A stretch of DNA of 36,345 bases from Deltaproteobacteria bacterium HGW-Deltaproteobacteria-14 (GCA_002841945.1 PHBI01000055.1:1-36345); one strand, 5' to 3'. Shown: positions 17,921-26,846, counted from the first letter of the stretch. A program made the numbers and translations. The notes: generated from the letters alone by a model not told the origin.

Positions 17921-18168
17921 GGGACGCGAGCGCCGCCGGGCGCGTCCCCATCGCCCGCCCCCCGCGCCGCAAGCGCCTCGACATCGTCAACGCGATGCTG
18001 TTGCTCGTCGTGCTCATCAACATCCTGCAGCTGTGGCTCTTCACCGCGACCGTCCACGCCGCGCTCGGGGGCGACACCGACCCCGTGTGGCCCGCCGGCC
18101 TCGCGAGCCTCGCCTGCTTCGGGCTGAACGTCGGCCTCCTGCGCTACCTCCGCCGCCTGGATCACTGA
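17917..18168 (+). CDS. Small membrane protein, DUF6755-like
   Basis: This 83-residue protein starts at GTG 17917, which overlaps the Rieske stop as GTGA. It has two predicted helices (about 27-49, INILQLWLFTATVHAALGG, and about 57-72) and ends in LLRYLRRLDH. It resembles what I recall as DUF6755, small membrane proteins found with molybdoenzyme/Rieske clusters; I could not test this. It is probably a membrane subunit or assembly factor. Its last 7 bp overlap the 3' end of the convergent ABC ATPase gene. Confidence 0.72.
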   Translation: MRDASAAGRVPIARPPRRKRLDIVNAMLLLVVLINILQLWLFTATVHAALGGDTDPVWPAGLASLACFGLNVGLLRYLRRLDH

Positions 18169-18959
18169 CGGGCGGGACCGGCTGGCGCCAGCCCGTCGAC
18201 GACCAGCGCCGCCGGGTCGCCGTCCACCCAGCGCGCGGTCACGCCGTAGACGGCGCGGAGGTTGTCGGACGTCAGCACCGCGCGCGGGGGGCCGGCGGCG
18301 AAGACCCGCTGGCCCGAGAGCAGGACGACCTCGTCCGCCGTCCGCGCCGCCAGCGCCAGGTCGTGCAGCACGCACGCGACCGCCCTGCCCTGCCCCGCGA
18401 GCTCGCGCAGGAGCCCCGCGAGCCGCAGGGCGTGGGCCGGGTCGAGGTGGCTCGTGGGCTCATCCATCAGCACCACCGGCGTGTCCTGGCACAGCGCCCG
18501 CGCGATGAGCACCCGCTGCCGCTCGCCAGCCGACAGCGTCGGGTAGACCCGGTCGGCCAGGTGCGCCGCGTCCACCGCTTCGAGCGAGCGCAGCGCGTGC
18601 GCCCGGTCGTCTGCGGACTCGAAGCGCCCGCCGCTCAGGTGCGGCGCCCGCCCCATCAGCACCAGCTCGAAGGCCGTCCACGCGAACGACAGCGCCGGCG
18701 GGTCCAGGACCAGCGCCAGCTGCCGCGCGCGCTCTCGTGCGGGGATCACCCCGAGCGCGCGCCCCCCGAGGGTCACGCGCCCCGCCGAGGGCGCGAGCAG
18801 GCCCGCGAGCACCCGGAACAGCGTCGACTTTCCAGCCCCGTTGGGACCGAGCAGCGCCGTCACCCGCCCCGGCGCGACCTCGAGGTCCACGCCGTCGAGC
18901 ACCGGCCGCCCGCCCGGATAGGCGAACACGACCCCGCGCGCGGCGAGCCCCACGCTCAC
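18162..18959 (-). CDS. ABC importer ATPase, BtuD/FhuC family
   Basis: This 265-residue ATPase has Walker A (GPNGAGKST, 38-46), signature LSAGERQRV (142-150), Walker B VVLMDEPTSHLD (162-173) and an H-loop (VLHDLALA). The FELVLMGRAPH stretch (97-107) is typical of cobalamin/siderophore importers. The Q-loop glutamine (normally LPQ) is replaced: the sequence reads LALVLD with D86. That residue couples ATP hydrolysis to the permease, so its loss is notable. GTG 18959 overlaps the permease stop (GTGA); a second GTG lies 6 nt downstream. It is the third gene of a binding protein-permease-ATPase operon. Confidence 0.9.
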   Translation of the reverse strand: MSVGLAARGVVFAYPGGRPVLDGVDLEVAPGRVTALLGPNGAGKSTLFRVLAGLLAPSAGRVTLGGRALGVIPARERARQLALVLDPPALSFAWTAFELVLMGRAPHLSGGRFESADDRAHALRSLEAVDAAHLADRVYPTLSAGERQRVLIARALCQDTPVVLMDEPTSHLDPAHALRLAGLLRELAGQGRAVACVLHDLALAARTADEVVLLSGQRVFAAGPPRAVLTSDNLRAVYGVTARWVDGDPAALVVDGLAPAGPARQ

Positions 18960-19972
18960 TCGGCCACCCGCGTGGGCCGGTGCCGCAGCAGCGCCAGAAA
19001 CAGCGGCCCGCCGACGAGCGCCGTGACCACCCCGACCGGCAGCTCCGTCCCGAGGGCCGGCGCGAGGGCCGACACCGACGCGTCCGCGACCACCACGAAC
19101 CCCGCCCCGACCAACGCCGACAGCGGCAAGACCAGCCGGTGGTCCGGCCCCACCACGAGCCGCACCGCGTGGGGCACGATGAGCCCGACGAAGCCGATGA
19201 GCCCCGTGACGGCGACGGTCGCGCCCACCGCCACCGAGATCACCACGAACAGCACCAGCCGCAGCCGGTCCGGCGACACCCCGAGGCTGCGCGCCGTGTC
19301 GTCGCCGAGCGCCAGCAGGTTCAACCCCCGCGCGCTCAGCAGCATCGCCACCAGCCCCACCCCGCTCGCGACCGTCAGGATCGGCAGGAGCAGCGGCTCG
19401 GACGGGTCCGCCCCCACCGACCCCATCAGCCGCATCAGCGTCAGCTGCACCGCCCCCGGGTCCGCCAGCGCCTGCAGCACCATCAGCCCGGCCCCGGCTA
19501 GCGCGTTGAACACCACCCCGATGAGCAGCATCCGCAGCGGCGCGATGCGCCCGGCCTCGGTCGCCAGCGCCGTCACCACCAGCAGCGCCCCCATCGCGCC
19601 CAGAAAGCCGCCGAGCGGCGCGACGAGCGCCGTCCCGAACCCCACCAGCGTGACCGCCGCGCTCCCCAGCGCCGCCCCGCCCGACACCCCGAGGATGAAC
19701 GGGTCCGCCAGCGGGTTGCGCAGGAGCCCCTGCAGCGCCGCGCCGCTGGCCGCCAGCGTCGCGCCCACGACCAGGCCTTGCGAAATGCGCGGGAGCTGCA
19801 ATTTGTGCAGTGCAGCATACTGCCAGCTCGAGGCGTCCGACAGGGCCGTCCCGAGGTCGAGCTCGGGCATCCCGAGAAACAGCGCCAGGACGGCGGCGCC
19901 CACCGCGAACACCGCCCCCGCCGCGAGCCACAGCCACAGGCGGCGCGGGGTCAACGCGGGCCGCGCCCTCAC
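18956..19972 (-). CDS. FecCD-family ABC permease
   Basis: This 338-residue permease matches the usual BtuC/FecCD length and has about nine to ten helices. Family motifs include LPRISQGLVVGATLAASGAALQGLLRNPLADP and, in the coupling region, GFVGLIVPHAVRL. The start is GTG 19972, which overlaps the stop of the binding-protein gene (GTGA). It forms the channel of a type II importer with the ATPase encoded next. The substrate class is cobalamin, haem or a ferric siderophore. Confidence 0.92.
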   Translation of the reverse strand: MRARPALTPRRLWLWLAAGAVFAVGAAVLALFLGMPELDLGTALSDASSWQYAALHKLQLPRISQGLVVGATLAASGAALQGLLRNPLADPFILGVSGGAALGSAAVTLVGFGTALVAPLGGFLGAMGALLVVTALATEAGRIAPLRMLLIGVVFNALAGAGLMVLQALADPGAVQLTLMRLMGSVGADPSEPLLLPILTVASGVGLVAMLLSARGLNLLALGDDTARSLGVSPDRLRLVLFVVISVAVGATVAVTGLIGFVGLIVPHAVRLVVGPDHRLVLPLSALVGAGFVVVADASVSALAPALGTELPVGVVTALVGGPLFLALLRHRPTRVAE

Positions 19973-20838
19973 GGCGCCCCGGCGACCCGGTCGAGCAGGT
20001 CGGAGAGCTGCAGCGCCGCCGCGCCGATCCACGGCCCGTTCTGCGCGAGGTGGTCGTCGGGCCAGACGTAGACGTGCCCGGCCCGCACCGCCGGGACCTC
20101 GGGCAGGCTCTTCCAATACGCCCGCGCCGCCGCGTCGTCGGGGTAGGCCTCTCCAGGGGCGACGTGGAGGATCAGCTCCGGCCCCCGCGCCAGCACCGCG
20201 TCGAGGGCCAGGCGCGTCGTCAGCGGCCCCCCCTGGGCGATGTTCCGTGCACCGCACAAGTCCAGCAGCGCCCCCAGATGGTCGCCGCCGCCGGTGGTGT
20301 ACACATAGCCCTGCTGTACGTCATAGACGAGCAGCACCTTGACCGGCCGACGCGACGCGGCGCGCTCCTTCGCGAGCGCGAGATCGCGGTCCAGGGCCGC
20401 CACCAGGGCGGCCGCGGCCGCCTCCCGCCCGAGGGCGGCGCCGAGGCGCGTGACCGCCGCCCGCAGGTCGTCGATGCCGACGAAGGACGGCGCCACGGCG
20501 TTCAGCCCGAGGGCGGTCAGCTGCTCGCGCAGCGCGGCCTGGGACGGGTAGTCCCCGAGGACGACGAGGTCGGGGTCCTGCGCCAGGACCGCCTCCGGCC
20601 GGGCGTCCATGCCGCCGATCACCGGCGGACCGGTGACCGCGCAGTAGCGGGTGACGCCGACGAGGTGCGCCTTCGCCCCGAGCGCGTCGATGATCGCCGA
20701 GGCCGCCGGGACCAACGAAACGACCCGCGGCGTCGGCGCAGGCACCTGCCCGGCCCCGCGCCCACACCCCCCCAGCGCGGCCGCGACGACGACGAGCGCC
20801 ACCCACGGCGCCGGCGCGCGTTGCACAACCCGCGTCAT
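19969..20838 (-). CDS. Substrate-binding lipoprotein, BtuF-like
   Basis: This 289-residue protein starts at ATG 20838 with a lipoprotein signal ending in LGGC (Cys25). The mature part is a helical-backbone binding protein: PRVVSLVPAASAIIDALGA, then GVTRYCAV, GGMDARPEAVLAQDPDLVV and a second lobe with GPELILHVAPGE. The pattern is closest to BtuF (vitamin B12), but haem or siderophore binding is not excluded. An ATG at 20901 would overlap the divergent gmd gene and lacks the signal, so it is less likely. Only 41 bp separate it from gmd, too short for a cobalamin riboswitch. Confidence 0.88.
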   Translation of the reverse strand: MTRVVQRAPAPWVALVVVAAALGGCGRGAGQVPAPTPRVVSLVPAASAIIDALGAKAHLVGVTRYCAVTGPPVIGGMDARPEAVLAQDPDLVVLGDYPSQAALREQLTALGLNAVAPSFVGIDDLRAAVTRLGAALGREAAAAALVAALDRDLALAKERAASRRPVKVLLVYDVQQGYVYTTGGGDHLGALLDLCGARNIAQGGPLTTRLALDAVLARGPELILHVAPGEAYPDDAAARAYWKSLPEVPAVRAGHVYVWPDDHLAQNGPWIGAAALQLSDLLDRVAGAP

Positions 20839-20879
20839 TCCCGGTAAAGACACGACCGGCTTGGCACACGAGGACAGCG

Positions 20880-21947
20880 ATGGTTGAGCGAAAGGTCGCA
20901 TTCGTCACGGGCATCACGGGGCAGGACGGGTCCTACCTCGCCGAGCTCTTGCTGGGCAAGGGATACGAGGTGCACGGCCTGATCCGCCGCTCGAGCTCGT
21001 TCAACACCGAGCGCATCGAGCACCTCTACCAGGACCCGCACGAGTCGGACGTCCACCTGCACCTCCACTACGGCGACCTGACCGACGCCTCGAACCTGTC
21101 GCGGCTGCTCGACAAGATCCGCCCGGCGGAGGTCTACAATCTCGGCGCGCAGAGCCACGTCCAGGTCTCCTTCGAGGTCCCGGAGTACACCGCCCAGGTC
21201 GACGGCCTCGGCGCCCTGCGCCTGCTCGACGCCATCAAGGAGAACGGGCTCGACACCCGCTTCTACCAGGCCTCGACGAGCGAGCTCTTCGGCCTGGTCC
21301 AGGAGGTCCCGCAGACCGAGCGGACCCCCTTCTACCCACGCAGCCCCTACGCGTGCGCCAAGCTCTACGCCTACTGGCTGGTCGTGAACTACCGCGAGGC
21401 GTACGGCCTGCACGCGAGCAACGGGATCCTCTTCAACCACGAGAGCCCGCGCCGCGGGAAGACCTTCGTCACCAAGAAGATCACCCGCGCCGCGGCCCGC
21501 ATCGCCGTCGGACTCGACGAGCGCCTCCACCTCGGCAACCTCGACGCCCTGCGCGACTGGGGCTACGCGCCGGAGTACGTCGAGGCGATGTGGCGCATGC
21601 TCCAGCAGGACGCGCCGCGCGACCTCGTCATCGCGACCGGCGAGGCGCACTCGGTGCGCGAGTTCGCCGCCGAGGCCTTCGCCCGGGTCGGCCTGCCCCT
21701 GCGCTGGGAGGGCTCCGGCGTCGACGAGCGCGGCGTCAGCGAGGTCGACGGGCGGGTGCTGGTGCAGATCGACCCGCGCTACTTCCGGCCGACCGAGGTC
21801 GAGCAGCTCCTCGGCGATCCGACCCTGGCCCGCGAGACGATGGGGTGGACGCCGCAGACGAGCTTCGCCAAGCTCGTCCAGGTCATGGTGGACGCGGACC
21901 TCGTGGAGGCGCGCCGGGACGCAGCACACGAGGGGAACCCGACATGA
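20880..21947 (+). CDS. gmd: GDP-mannose 4,6-dehydratase
   Basis: This 355-residue enzyme of the extended SDR family has the nucleotide loop GITGQDG (11-17), STSELFG (132-138), the catalytic Y157-x3-K161 (SPYACAKLYAYW) and FNHESPRRG. It converts GDP-D-mannose to GDP-4-keto-6-deoxy-D-mannose. GAGG lies about 6 nt before the ATG. It overlaps the next gene, a GDP-fucose synthase, by ATGA, so the pair makes GDP-L-fucose for surface polysaccharide. No glycosyltransferase is adjacent. Confidence 0.97.
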   Translation: MVERKVAFVTGITGQDGSYLAELLLGKGYEVHGLIRRSSSFNTERIEHLYQDPHESDVHLHLHYGDLTDASNLSRLLDKIRPAEVYNLGAQSHVQVSFEVPEYTAQVDGLGALRLLDAIKENGLDTRFYQASTSELFGLVQEVPQTERTPFYPRSPYACAKLYAYWLVVNYREAYGLHASNGILFNHESPRRGKTFVTKKITRAAARIAVGLDERLHLGNLDALRDWGYAPEYVEAMWRMLQQDAPRDLVIATGEAHSVREFAAEAFARVGLPLRWEGSGVDERGVSEVDGRVLVQIDPRYFRPTEVEQLLGDPTLARETMGWTPQTSFAKLVQVMVDADLVEARRDAAHEGNPT

Positions 21948-22894
21948 GCGAGCTCGATCTGAGAGACAAGCGCGTCTGCGTCACCGGGGGGGCGGGCTTC
22001 CTCGGCTCCTACGTCATCGACCGGCTCCACCGCCGCGGCTGCACCCAGGTCTCGGTCCCGCGCAAGAAGGACTTCGATCTCCGCGACCGCGCGCAGGTCC
22101 GCCGCATGCTCGAGGCGGTGCGCCCGGACGTCCTGATCCACCTCGCCGCGGTCGTCGGCGGCATCGGGGCCAACCGCGACAACCCCGGCAGCTTCTTCTT
22201 CGACAACCTCGTGATGGGCGCCGAGCTCATCGACCAGGCCCGGCTGCTCAAGGTCCCGAAGGTCGTGACCATCGGCACCATCTGCGCCTACCCGAAGCAC
22301 ACCCCGGTGCCGTTTCACGAGGACGCGCTGTGGGACGGCTACCCGGAGGAGACCAACGCCCCCTACGGCATCGCGAAGAAGGCGCTGCTCGTGATGTCGC
22401 AGGCGTACCGTCAGCAGTACGGGATGAACGCCATCTACCTGCTGCCGGTGAACCTGTACGGGCCGCGCGACAACTTCGACCCCGCCTCGTCCCACGTCAT
22501 CCCGGCCCTCATCAAGAAGTGCATCGACGCCCGCGAGGCCGGCCACGACTTCATCGAGGTCTGGGGGGACGGCAGCCCGTCGCGCGAGTTCCTCCACGCC
22601 CGCGACGCCGCCGAAGGGATCGTGCTCGCCACCGAGCGCTACGACGATCCCGAGCCGGTGAACCTCGGCACCGGCGAGGAGATCACCATCAAGGCCCTCG
22701 CCGAGCTCATCGCGGAGCTGACGGGCTACGACGGCGAGCTGCGCTGGAACCCCGCCCAGCCCAACGGTCAGCCGCGCCGCCGCCTCTCGACCGAGCGCGC
22801 CCTCGACCGCTTCGGCTTCCGCGCCCGCACGGCCCTCGCCGACGGCCTCAAGGAGACCATCGTCTGGTACGAGCACCAGCGCGCCGGCGCGTAG
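21944..22894 (+). CDS. fcl: GDP-L-fucose synthase
   Basis: This 316-residue epimerase/reductase has GGAGFLG (15-21), Y141-x3-K145 (NAPYGIAKKAL) and a GTICAYPK motif where GSSCIYPK is common, keeping the conserved Cys. It uses the Gmd product and NADPH to make GDP-L-fucose. It starts inside the gmd stop codon (ATGA). It ends in a C-terminal half with VNLYGPRDNFDP and REFLHARDAAEG, standard for WcaG/Fcl. Confidence 0.96.
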   Translation: MSELDLRDKRVCVTGGAGFLGSYVIDRLHRRGCTQVSVPRKKDFDLRDRAQVRRMLEAVRPDVLIHLAAVVGGIGANRDNPGSFFFDNLVMGAELIDQARLLKVPKVVTIGTICAYPKHTPVPFHEDALWDGYPEETNAPYGIAKKALLVMSQAYRQQYGMNAIYLLPVNLYGPRDNFDPASSHVIPALIKKCIDAREAGHDFIEVWGDGSPSREFLHARDAAEGIVLATERYDDPEPVNLGTGEEITIKALAELIAELTGYDGELRWNPAQPNGQPRRRLSTERALDRFGFRARTALADGLKETIVWYEHQRAGA

Positions 22895-22952
22895 GCCGGT
22901 CGAGCGCGCTCTCTGCTTGGTCCTCGGCGCACAACTGGCGTAGGGTGCGCCC

Positions 22953-23792
22953 ATGAGCGACGTCACCCTGCTGCGGCAGCTCGCCGACCTCATCGACGCC
23001 GGCACCCCCTGCGCGACCGCCCAGATCGTGCGCGCGACCGGCTCGATCCCCAACGAGCTCGGCGCCACCATGCTCGTCGGCCCCGGCGGCGAGCTCCTCG
23101 CGGGCACCGTCGGCGGCGGCGCCATCGAGGCCGGCGCCCTCGAGGCCACCGCCAAGGCCATCGCCGCCGGCAAGAGCCAGCTCTACTCGACCAAGCTGAC
23201 CGAGCACGAGGCCGGCGGGATCGGCATGATGTGCGGCGGCTCCTGCGACGTCTTTATCGCAGTGCACAACCCCGCGCCCCGGCTGCTGCTGCTCGGCGCC
23301 GGCCACGTCAACCGCTGCCTCGCGCGCCTCGCCGACGGCCTCGGCTACCGCATCACGGTCGTCGACGACCGCCCCGAGTGGGCCAACGCCGACAACTACC
23401 CCCACGCTGAGCTCGTCCTCGCCCAGGCCGAGGACGCCATCCCGACCCTCGGCGTCGACCGCCACACCTTCATCGTCGTGGCCACCCGCGACCGCGACAC
23501 GCCGGCCGTCGCCGCCGCCTCCAAGACCTCGGCGCGCTATATCGGGGTCGTCGCGTCCAAGCGCAAGGCCATCCAGCTCGTCAAGGACATCGCCGACCGC
23601 GTCGACCTCGACGCCCTCGTCCCCCGCCTCCACGCGCCGATCGGGCTGCGCCTCGGCGGCCGCTCCCCCGAGGCCGTCGCGCTCAGCATCCTGGCCGAGA
23701 TCCAGGCGCTCCAGCACGACGTCCAAGGCGACTCCATGCGCCTGCCGCCCGAGAAGCTCCTGTGCTACGTGCCGACTGCGTCGCGCTCGTGA
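22953..23792 (+). CDS. XdhC/CoxI family molybdenum-cofactor maturation protein
   Basis: This 279-residue protein has the N-terminal XdhC_CoxI domain (GTVGGGAIEAGALE, then GMMCGGSCDVF with C94) and a C-terminal Rossmann domain (LLLLGAGHVNRCLARLA). The family sulfurates and inserts the molybdenum cofactor of xanthine-dehydrogenase-type enzymes. No such enzyme is in the window, so the target is elsewhere. The bis-MGD enzyme of the operon at 14409 belongs to another class and would not normally need it. It overlaps the following nucleotidyltransferase gene by 31 bp. Confidence 0.9.
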   Translation: MSDVTLLRQLADLIDAGTPCATAQIVRATGSIPNELGATMLVGPGGELLAGTVGGGAIEAGALEATAKAIAAGKSQLYSTKLTEHEAGGIGMMCGGSCDVFIAVHNPAPRLLLLGAGHVNRCLARLADGLGYRITVVDDRPEWANADNYPHAELVLAQAEDAIPTLGVDRHTFIVVATRDRDTPAVAAASKTSARYIGVVASKRKAIQLVKDIADRVDLDALVPRLHAPIGLRLGGRSPEAVALSILAEIQALQHDVQGDSMRLPPEKLLCYVPTASRS

Positions 23793-24364
23793 CCGCCGCC
23801 GGGGCGTCCACCCGGATGGGCTCCCCGAAGGCGCTCGTCGACTGGGGCGGCCGCCCCCTCGTCGCGCACCAGGCCGCCACCCTCGCGGGCTTTCGGGACG
23901 TCGCCGTGGTCGTGGGCGCCGAGGCTGAGCGCGTGATGACCGCCGCGCCCCTGCCCGCCCCGGCGCGCTACGTCGTCCACCCCGGCTGGGCCGCCGGCCG
24001 CTCCTCGAGCCTCGAGGTCGGAGCCCGCGCGCTCCCCGACGACGCGGGCGCCGTCTTGGTCTGCGCGGTCGACCAGCCGCTGACCACCGCCACGGTCGAC
24101 GCCCTGCTCGCCGCCTTCGACCCCGCCGCCCACGACCTCGCCCAGCCCCTCGCCGCCGGCCGCCCGGGGCACCCGCTGCTGCTCGCCGGCCGCCTCCTCG
24201 CCGCGCTGCGGCGCGCCTCGGCCCACCCGACCGGCCTGCGCGACATCGTGCGCGCGGCCCGCCACCGGGCGCTCCTCGTCCCGGTCGACGACCCCGGGGT
24301 CCACGCCGATCTCAACACCCCCGACGCGCTCCGTATCGAGCGGGTCCTGCGGCGCGAACCCTGA
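23762..24364 (+). CDS. MocA-like molybdenum-cofactor nucleotidyltransferase
   Basis: This 200-residue NTP transferase has LVTAAGASTRMGSPKAL (9-25), the P loop-like element of the MobA/MocA family, and a D-containing site CAVDQPL. The usual reaction is CTP-dependent formation of molybdopterin cytosine dinucleotide for XDH/CODH-type enzymes. GTG 23762 keeps the first beta strand; GTG 23789, overlapping the XdhC stop, would remove it. Coupling to an XdhC gene supports the MocA rather than MobA role. The reading is family-based. Confidence 0.88.
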   Translation: MLRADCVALVTAAGASTRMGSPKALVDWGGRPLVAHQAATLAGFRDVAVVVGAEAERVMTAAPLPAPARYVVHPGWAAGRSSSLEVGARALPDDAGAVLVCAVDQPLTTATVDALLAAFDPAAHDLAQPLAAGRPGHPLLLAGRLLAALRRASAHPTGLRDIVRAARHRALLVPVDDPGVHADLNTPDALRIERVLRREP

Positions 24365-24439
24365 CCCAAGCGGGTTGCCCGCGACGGCGTCGACGCCTAT
24401 CTTCCCGCCGCCCTGCTCCCCGGCCCCTGGAGACACGCC

Positions 24440-26197
24440 ATGCGACTCCCGCGTCTGCTCCTGCTCGCGCTCCTCCTCCTGCTCGCGCCGCCCGCGCTCG
24501 CGCAGCTCGCCCCCGCCCCCGCCGCCGAGGCCGGCGAGGCCAAGGCCGAGGTGCCCAAGGCGCTCGCCAGCCCGCGCGCCACCATGCAGACGTTCCTGAC
24601 CGAGGCCGTCGCCGCGGCTGACGGGGGCGGCACGGCCCACCTCGACGCCGCCGCCGCCTGCCTCGATCTGTCGGCCATCCCGGCCCCGGCGCGCCTCGAC
24701 TCGGGACGCGAGCTGGCCATCAAGCTCAAGGAGGTCCTCGACCGCATCCGGCTGGTGGACTACGCCACCATCCCCGCCAACCCCGAGGGCCCGCCCTACG
24801 TCTTCGACCGCGACGCCGACACCGGCGTCTCCATCGTCATCGCGCGCGCGCCGTCGGGCGAGTGGCGCTTCACGACCGAGACCGTCGCGGGCATCGACGA
24901 CCTCTTCCGGAGCCTCGAGGCGCGCGCCAAGGTCGCGGGGGTCGCCGGATCCCCGGCGAACCTGTCCCCGTCGCTGTGGCTGCGCTCGAAGATGCCCGAC
25001 GCGCTCAAGAAGGTCGGCTTCCTGATGGAGCACTGGCAGTGGCTGACCCTGGCGCTGCTCGTCATCTTCGGCGTGCTGTTCGCGCGCCTCGTCCGCTTCC
25101 TGCTGATGGGGCCGGTCAGCCGCCGCCTCGACCAGCGCGAGCTCGGCGTCCCGCGCGAGCTGGTGGCGCGGACGCTCAGCCCCCTCGGGCTCATCGTGAT
25201 GGCGATCTTCTGGGTGACCGGGCTGAGCTGGGTCGGTCTGTCCCCCGATCTGCACAGCTTCTTCGTCGTGATCGTGAAGTTCCTCGCCGCCTTCGCGCTG
25301 GTCCGCTTCGCCTTCCGGATCGTCGACATCATGTCGCACGTCCTCGCGACCCGCGCCGCGAAGACCGAGGGCCGCTTCGACGACCTGCTGGTGCCGCTCT
25401 TCCGCAAGTCGGTGAAGGTCGTCATCTTCGCCGTCGGCGTGGTCTTCATCGCGGACGTGGTGGGGATCTCGGCGTCGAGCCTGCTCGCCGGCCTCGGCCT
25501 CGGCGGTCTGGCCATCGCGCTCGCCGCCCAGGACACGGTGAAGAACTTCTTCGGCTCGCTGACGGTCATCCTCGACCGGCCCTTCGAGGTCGGCGACGCG
25601 GTCATCATCGGCGGCAGCACCGAGGGCGTGGTCGAGGAGGTCGGCTTCCGCTCGACCCGCATCCGGACCTACGAGAACTCGCTCATCACGCTGCCGAACG
25701 CGACCTTCATCTCCGCTCAGGTCGACAACCTCGGCGCGCGCAACTGGCGCCGCCTCAAGGCGACCATCGGCGTGACCTACGACACCCCGCCCGACAAGCT
25801 CCGCGCCTTCACCGAGGGCCTGCGCGAACTCATCCGCAACCACCCGCTCACCAAGAAGGAGGGCTACGCGGTCTACTTCAACGGGCTCGGGGCGTCGTCG
25901 CTCGACATCCTCTTCATCACGCACTTCGAGACCAAGTCCTTCGACGCCGCCGCCAAGGGGCAGCACGATCTCCTGCTGTCGGTCGTGACCCTCGCGAGCC
26001 GCCTCGGCGTCGAGTTCGCCTTCCCGACCCGGACCGTCGTCCTACAGAAGGGCGGCGCCGCCCCGCCGACCCAGACCTACGCGCCGGCCGACGCCGCTCG
26101 GGTCGACGCCGACCACCGCCTCGGCCGCGAGGAGGCCCTGCGCATCCTCGGCAAGGCCCCGGTCACGACGGCGGGCGCGCCGGACGCGAGCGACTGA
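24440..26197 (+). CDS. MscS-family mechanosensitive channel with periplasmic N-terminal domain
   Basis: This 585-residue protein starts with a signal peptide (1-21, ending ALA), then a soluble Ala-rich domain (about 25-195) of unknown fold. Helices lie at about 200-217, 247-266, 275-297 and 325-340, and the pore helix (about 343-373) contains GLGLGGLAIALAAQDTVKNF. The MscS beta domain has DRPFEVGDAVIIG and EEVGFRSTRIRT. The long extracytoplasmic N terminus makes it a YnaI/YbdG- or MscM-like variant rather than minimal MscS. GGAG is 7 nt before the ATG. It probably releases solutes on hypo-osmotic shock. Confidence 0.94.
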   Translation: MRLPRLLLLALLLLLAPPALAQLAPAPAAEAGEAKAEVPKALASPRATMQTFLTEAVAAADGGGTAHLDAAAACLDLSAIPAPARLDSGRELAIKLKEVLDRIRLVDYATIPANPEGPPYVFDRDADTGVSIVIARAPSGEWRFTTETVAGIDDLFRSLEARAKVAGVAGSPANLSPSLWLRSKMPDALKKVGFLMEHWQWLTLALLVIFGVLFARLVRFLLMGPVSRRLDQRELGVPRELVARTLSPLGLIVMAIFWVTGLSWVGLSPDLHSFFVVIVKFLAAFALVRFAFRIVDIMSHVLATRAAKTEGRFDDLLVPLFRKSVKVVIFAVGVVFIADVVGISASSLLAGLGLGGLAIALAAQDTVKNFFGSLTVILDRPFEVGDAVIIGGSTEGVVEEVGFRSTRIRTYENSLITLPNATFISAQVDNLGARNWRRLKATIGVTYDTPPDKLRAFTEGLRELIRNHPLTKKEGYAVYFNGLGASSLDILFITHFETKSFDAAAKGQHDLLLSVVTLASRLGVEFAFPTRTVVLQKGGAAPPTQTYAPADAARVDADHRLGREEALRILGKAPVTTAGAPDASD

Positions 26198-26238
26198 ACC
26201 GCGGCTCAGCGCCGGTCGCCCGCGGCGCCCCCCTGAGC

Positions 26239-26721
26239 TCAGGACGCCTGGGCGAGATCCCGGAATGACTTCAGCCGGTTACCCACCGTTCTCCGGGACA
26301 CGCCGAGGGCGTCGGCCGTCTCGTCCTGGGTCAGGCCGCCGAGGTAGAAGCACGCCGCGGCGTCGCGCACGTCCTCGGGCATGCGCCCCAGGATGCGGTT
26401 CATCTGGACGCGCGCGTCCAGCGAGAGGTCGGCCTGCGGCGTCGCGGGGGCGACCTTCACGTCGATGAGCCGGCGCCGGCGCGTGCCGTCGCGCTTGACG
26501 TTGAGGCAGTGGTTCATCGTGACCCGGTAGAGCCAGGTGCGCGGGGAGGCCGCGGCGCGAAACCCCTCGCGGTGGTCGATGGCCTTGATGAAGATGTCGT
26601 GGAGGGCGTCCTCGGCGGCGGACGGGCAGCCCAACACCGACTGCGCGCGGCGGCGGACGGCGGCCCCATAGGAGCGATAGAGGTCCTCGATGGCGTTCAT
26701 CTCGAGTGCGGCAACGGTCAT
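26239..26721 (-). CDS. ECF-type RNA polymerase sigma factor
   Basis: This 160-residue protein has region 2 (IEDLYRSYGAAVRRRAQSVLG to about residue 85, with AEDALHDIFIKAIDH and RTWLYRVTMNHCLNVKRD) and region 4 (about 104-155, with LTQDETADALGVSRRTVGNRL). ATG 26721 is chosen over the longer frame to 26862, which runs into the hairpin. A GGAGAG stretch precedes it by a few nucleotides. No anti-sigma gene is adjacent. It is convergent with the MscS gene (41 bp apart). Read-through from the sigma-54 unit upstream could feed it if the hairpin at 26847-26880 leaks. Confidence 0.9.
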   Translation of the reverse strand: MTVAALEMNAIEDLYRSYGAAVRRRAQSVLGCPSAAEDALHDIFIKAIDHREGFRAAASPRTWLYRVTMNHCLNVKRDGTRRRRLIDVKVAPATPQADLSLDARVQMNRILGRMPEDVRDAAACFYLGGLTQDETADALGVSRRTVGNRLKSFRDLAQAS

Positions 26722-26846
26722 CGGCGCTCTCCAACGTGGTGACGTCGAGAGGACCGCGGGCGGCGCGCTGGTAAACCCGCACGAGACGCTTTTTGAGACA
26801 CCCAGCGTCGACCGCCGGTGCACGACCGAGGCGCAGAAGCACGAAA

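Noticed and set aside
20839..20879. A cobalamin riboswitch for the BtuF-like gene
   Set aside because: Only 41 bp separate it from the divergent gmd gene, too short for the element, and no B12 box is seen.
23765..25966. A 733-codon minus-strand ORF
   Set aside because: It is a shadow of the MocA-like and MscS genes.
26232..26243. Palindrome CCTGAGCTCAGG at the end of the sigma gene
   Set aside because: It overlaps the stop codon; too short and with no U tract to call a terminator.
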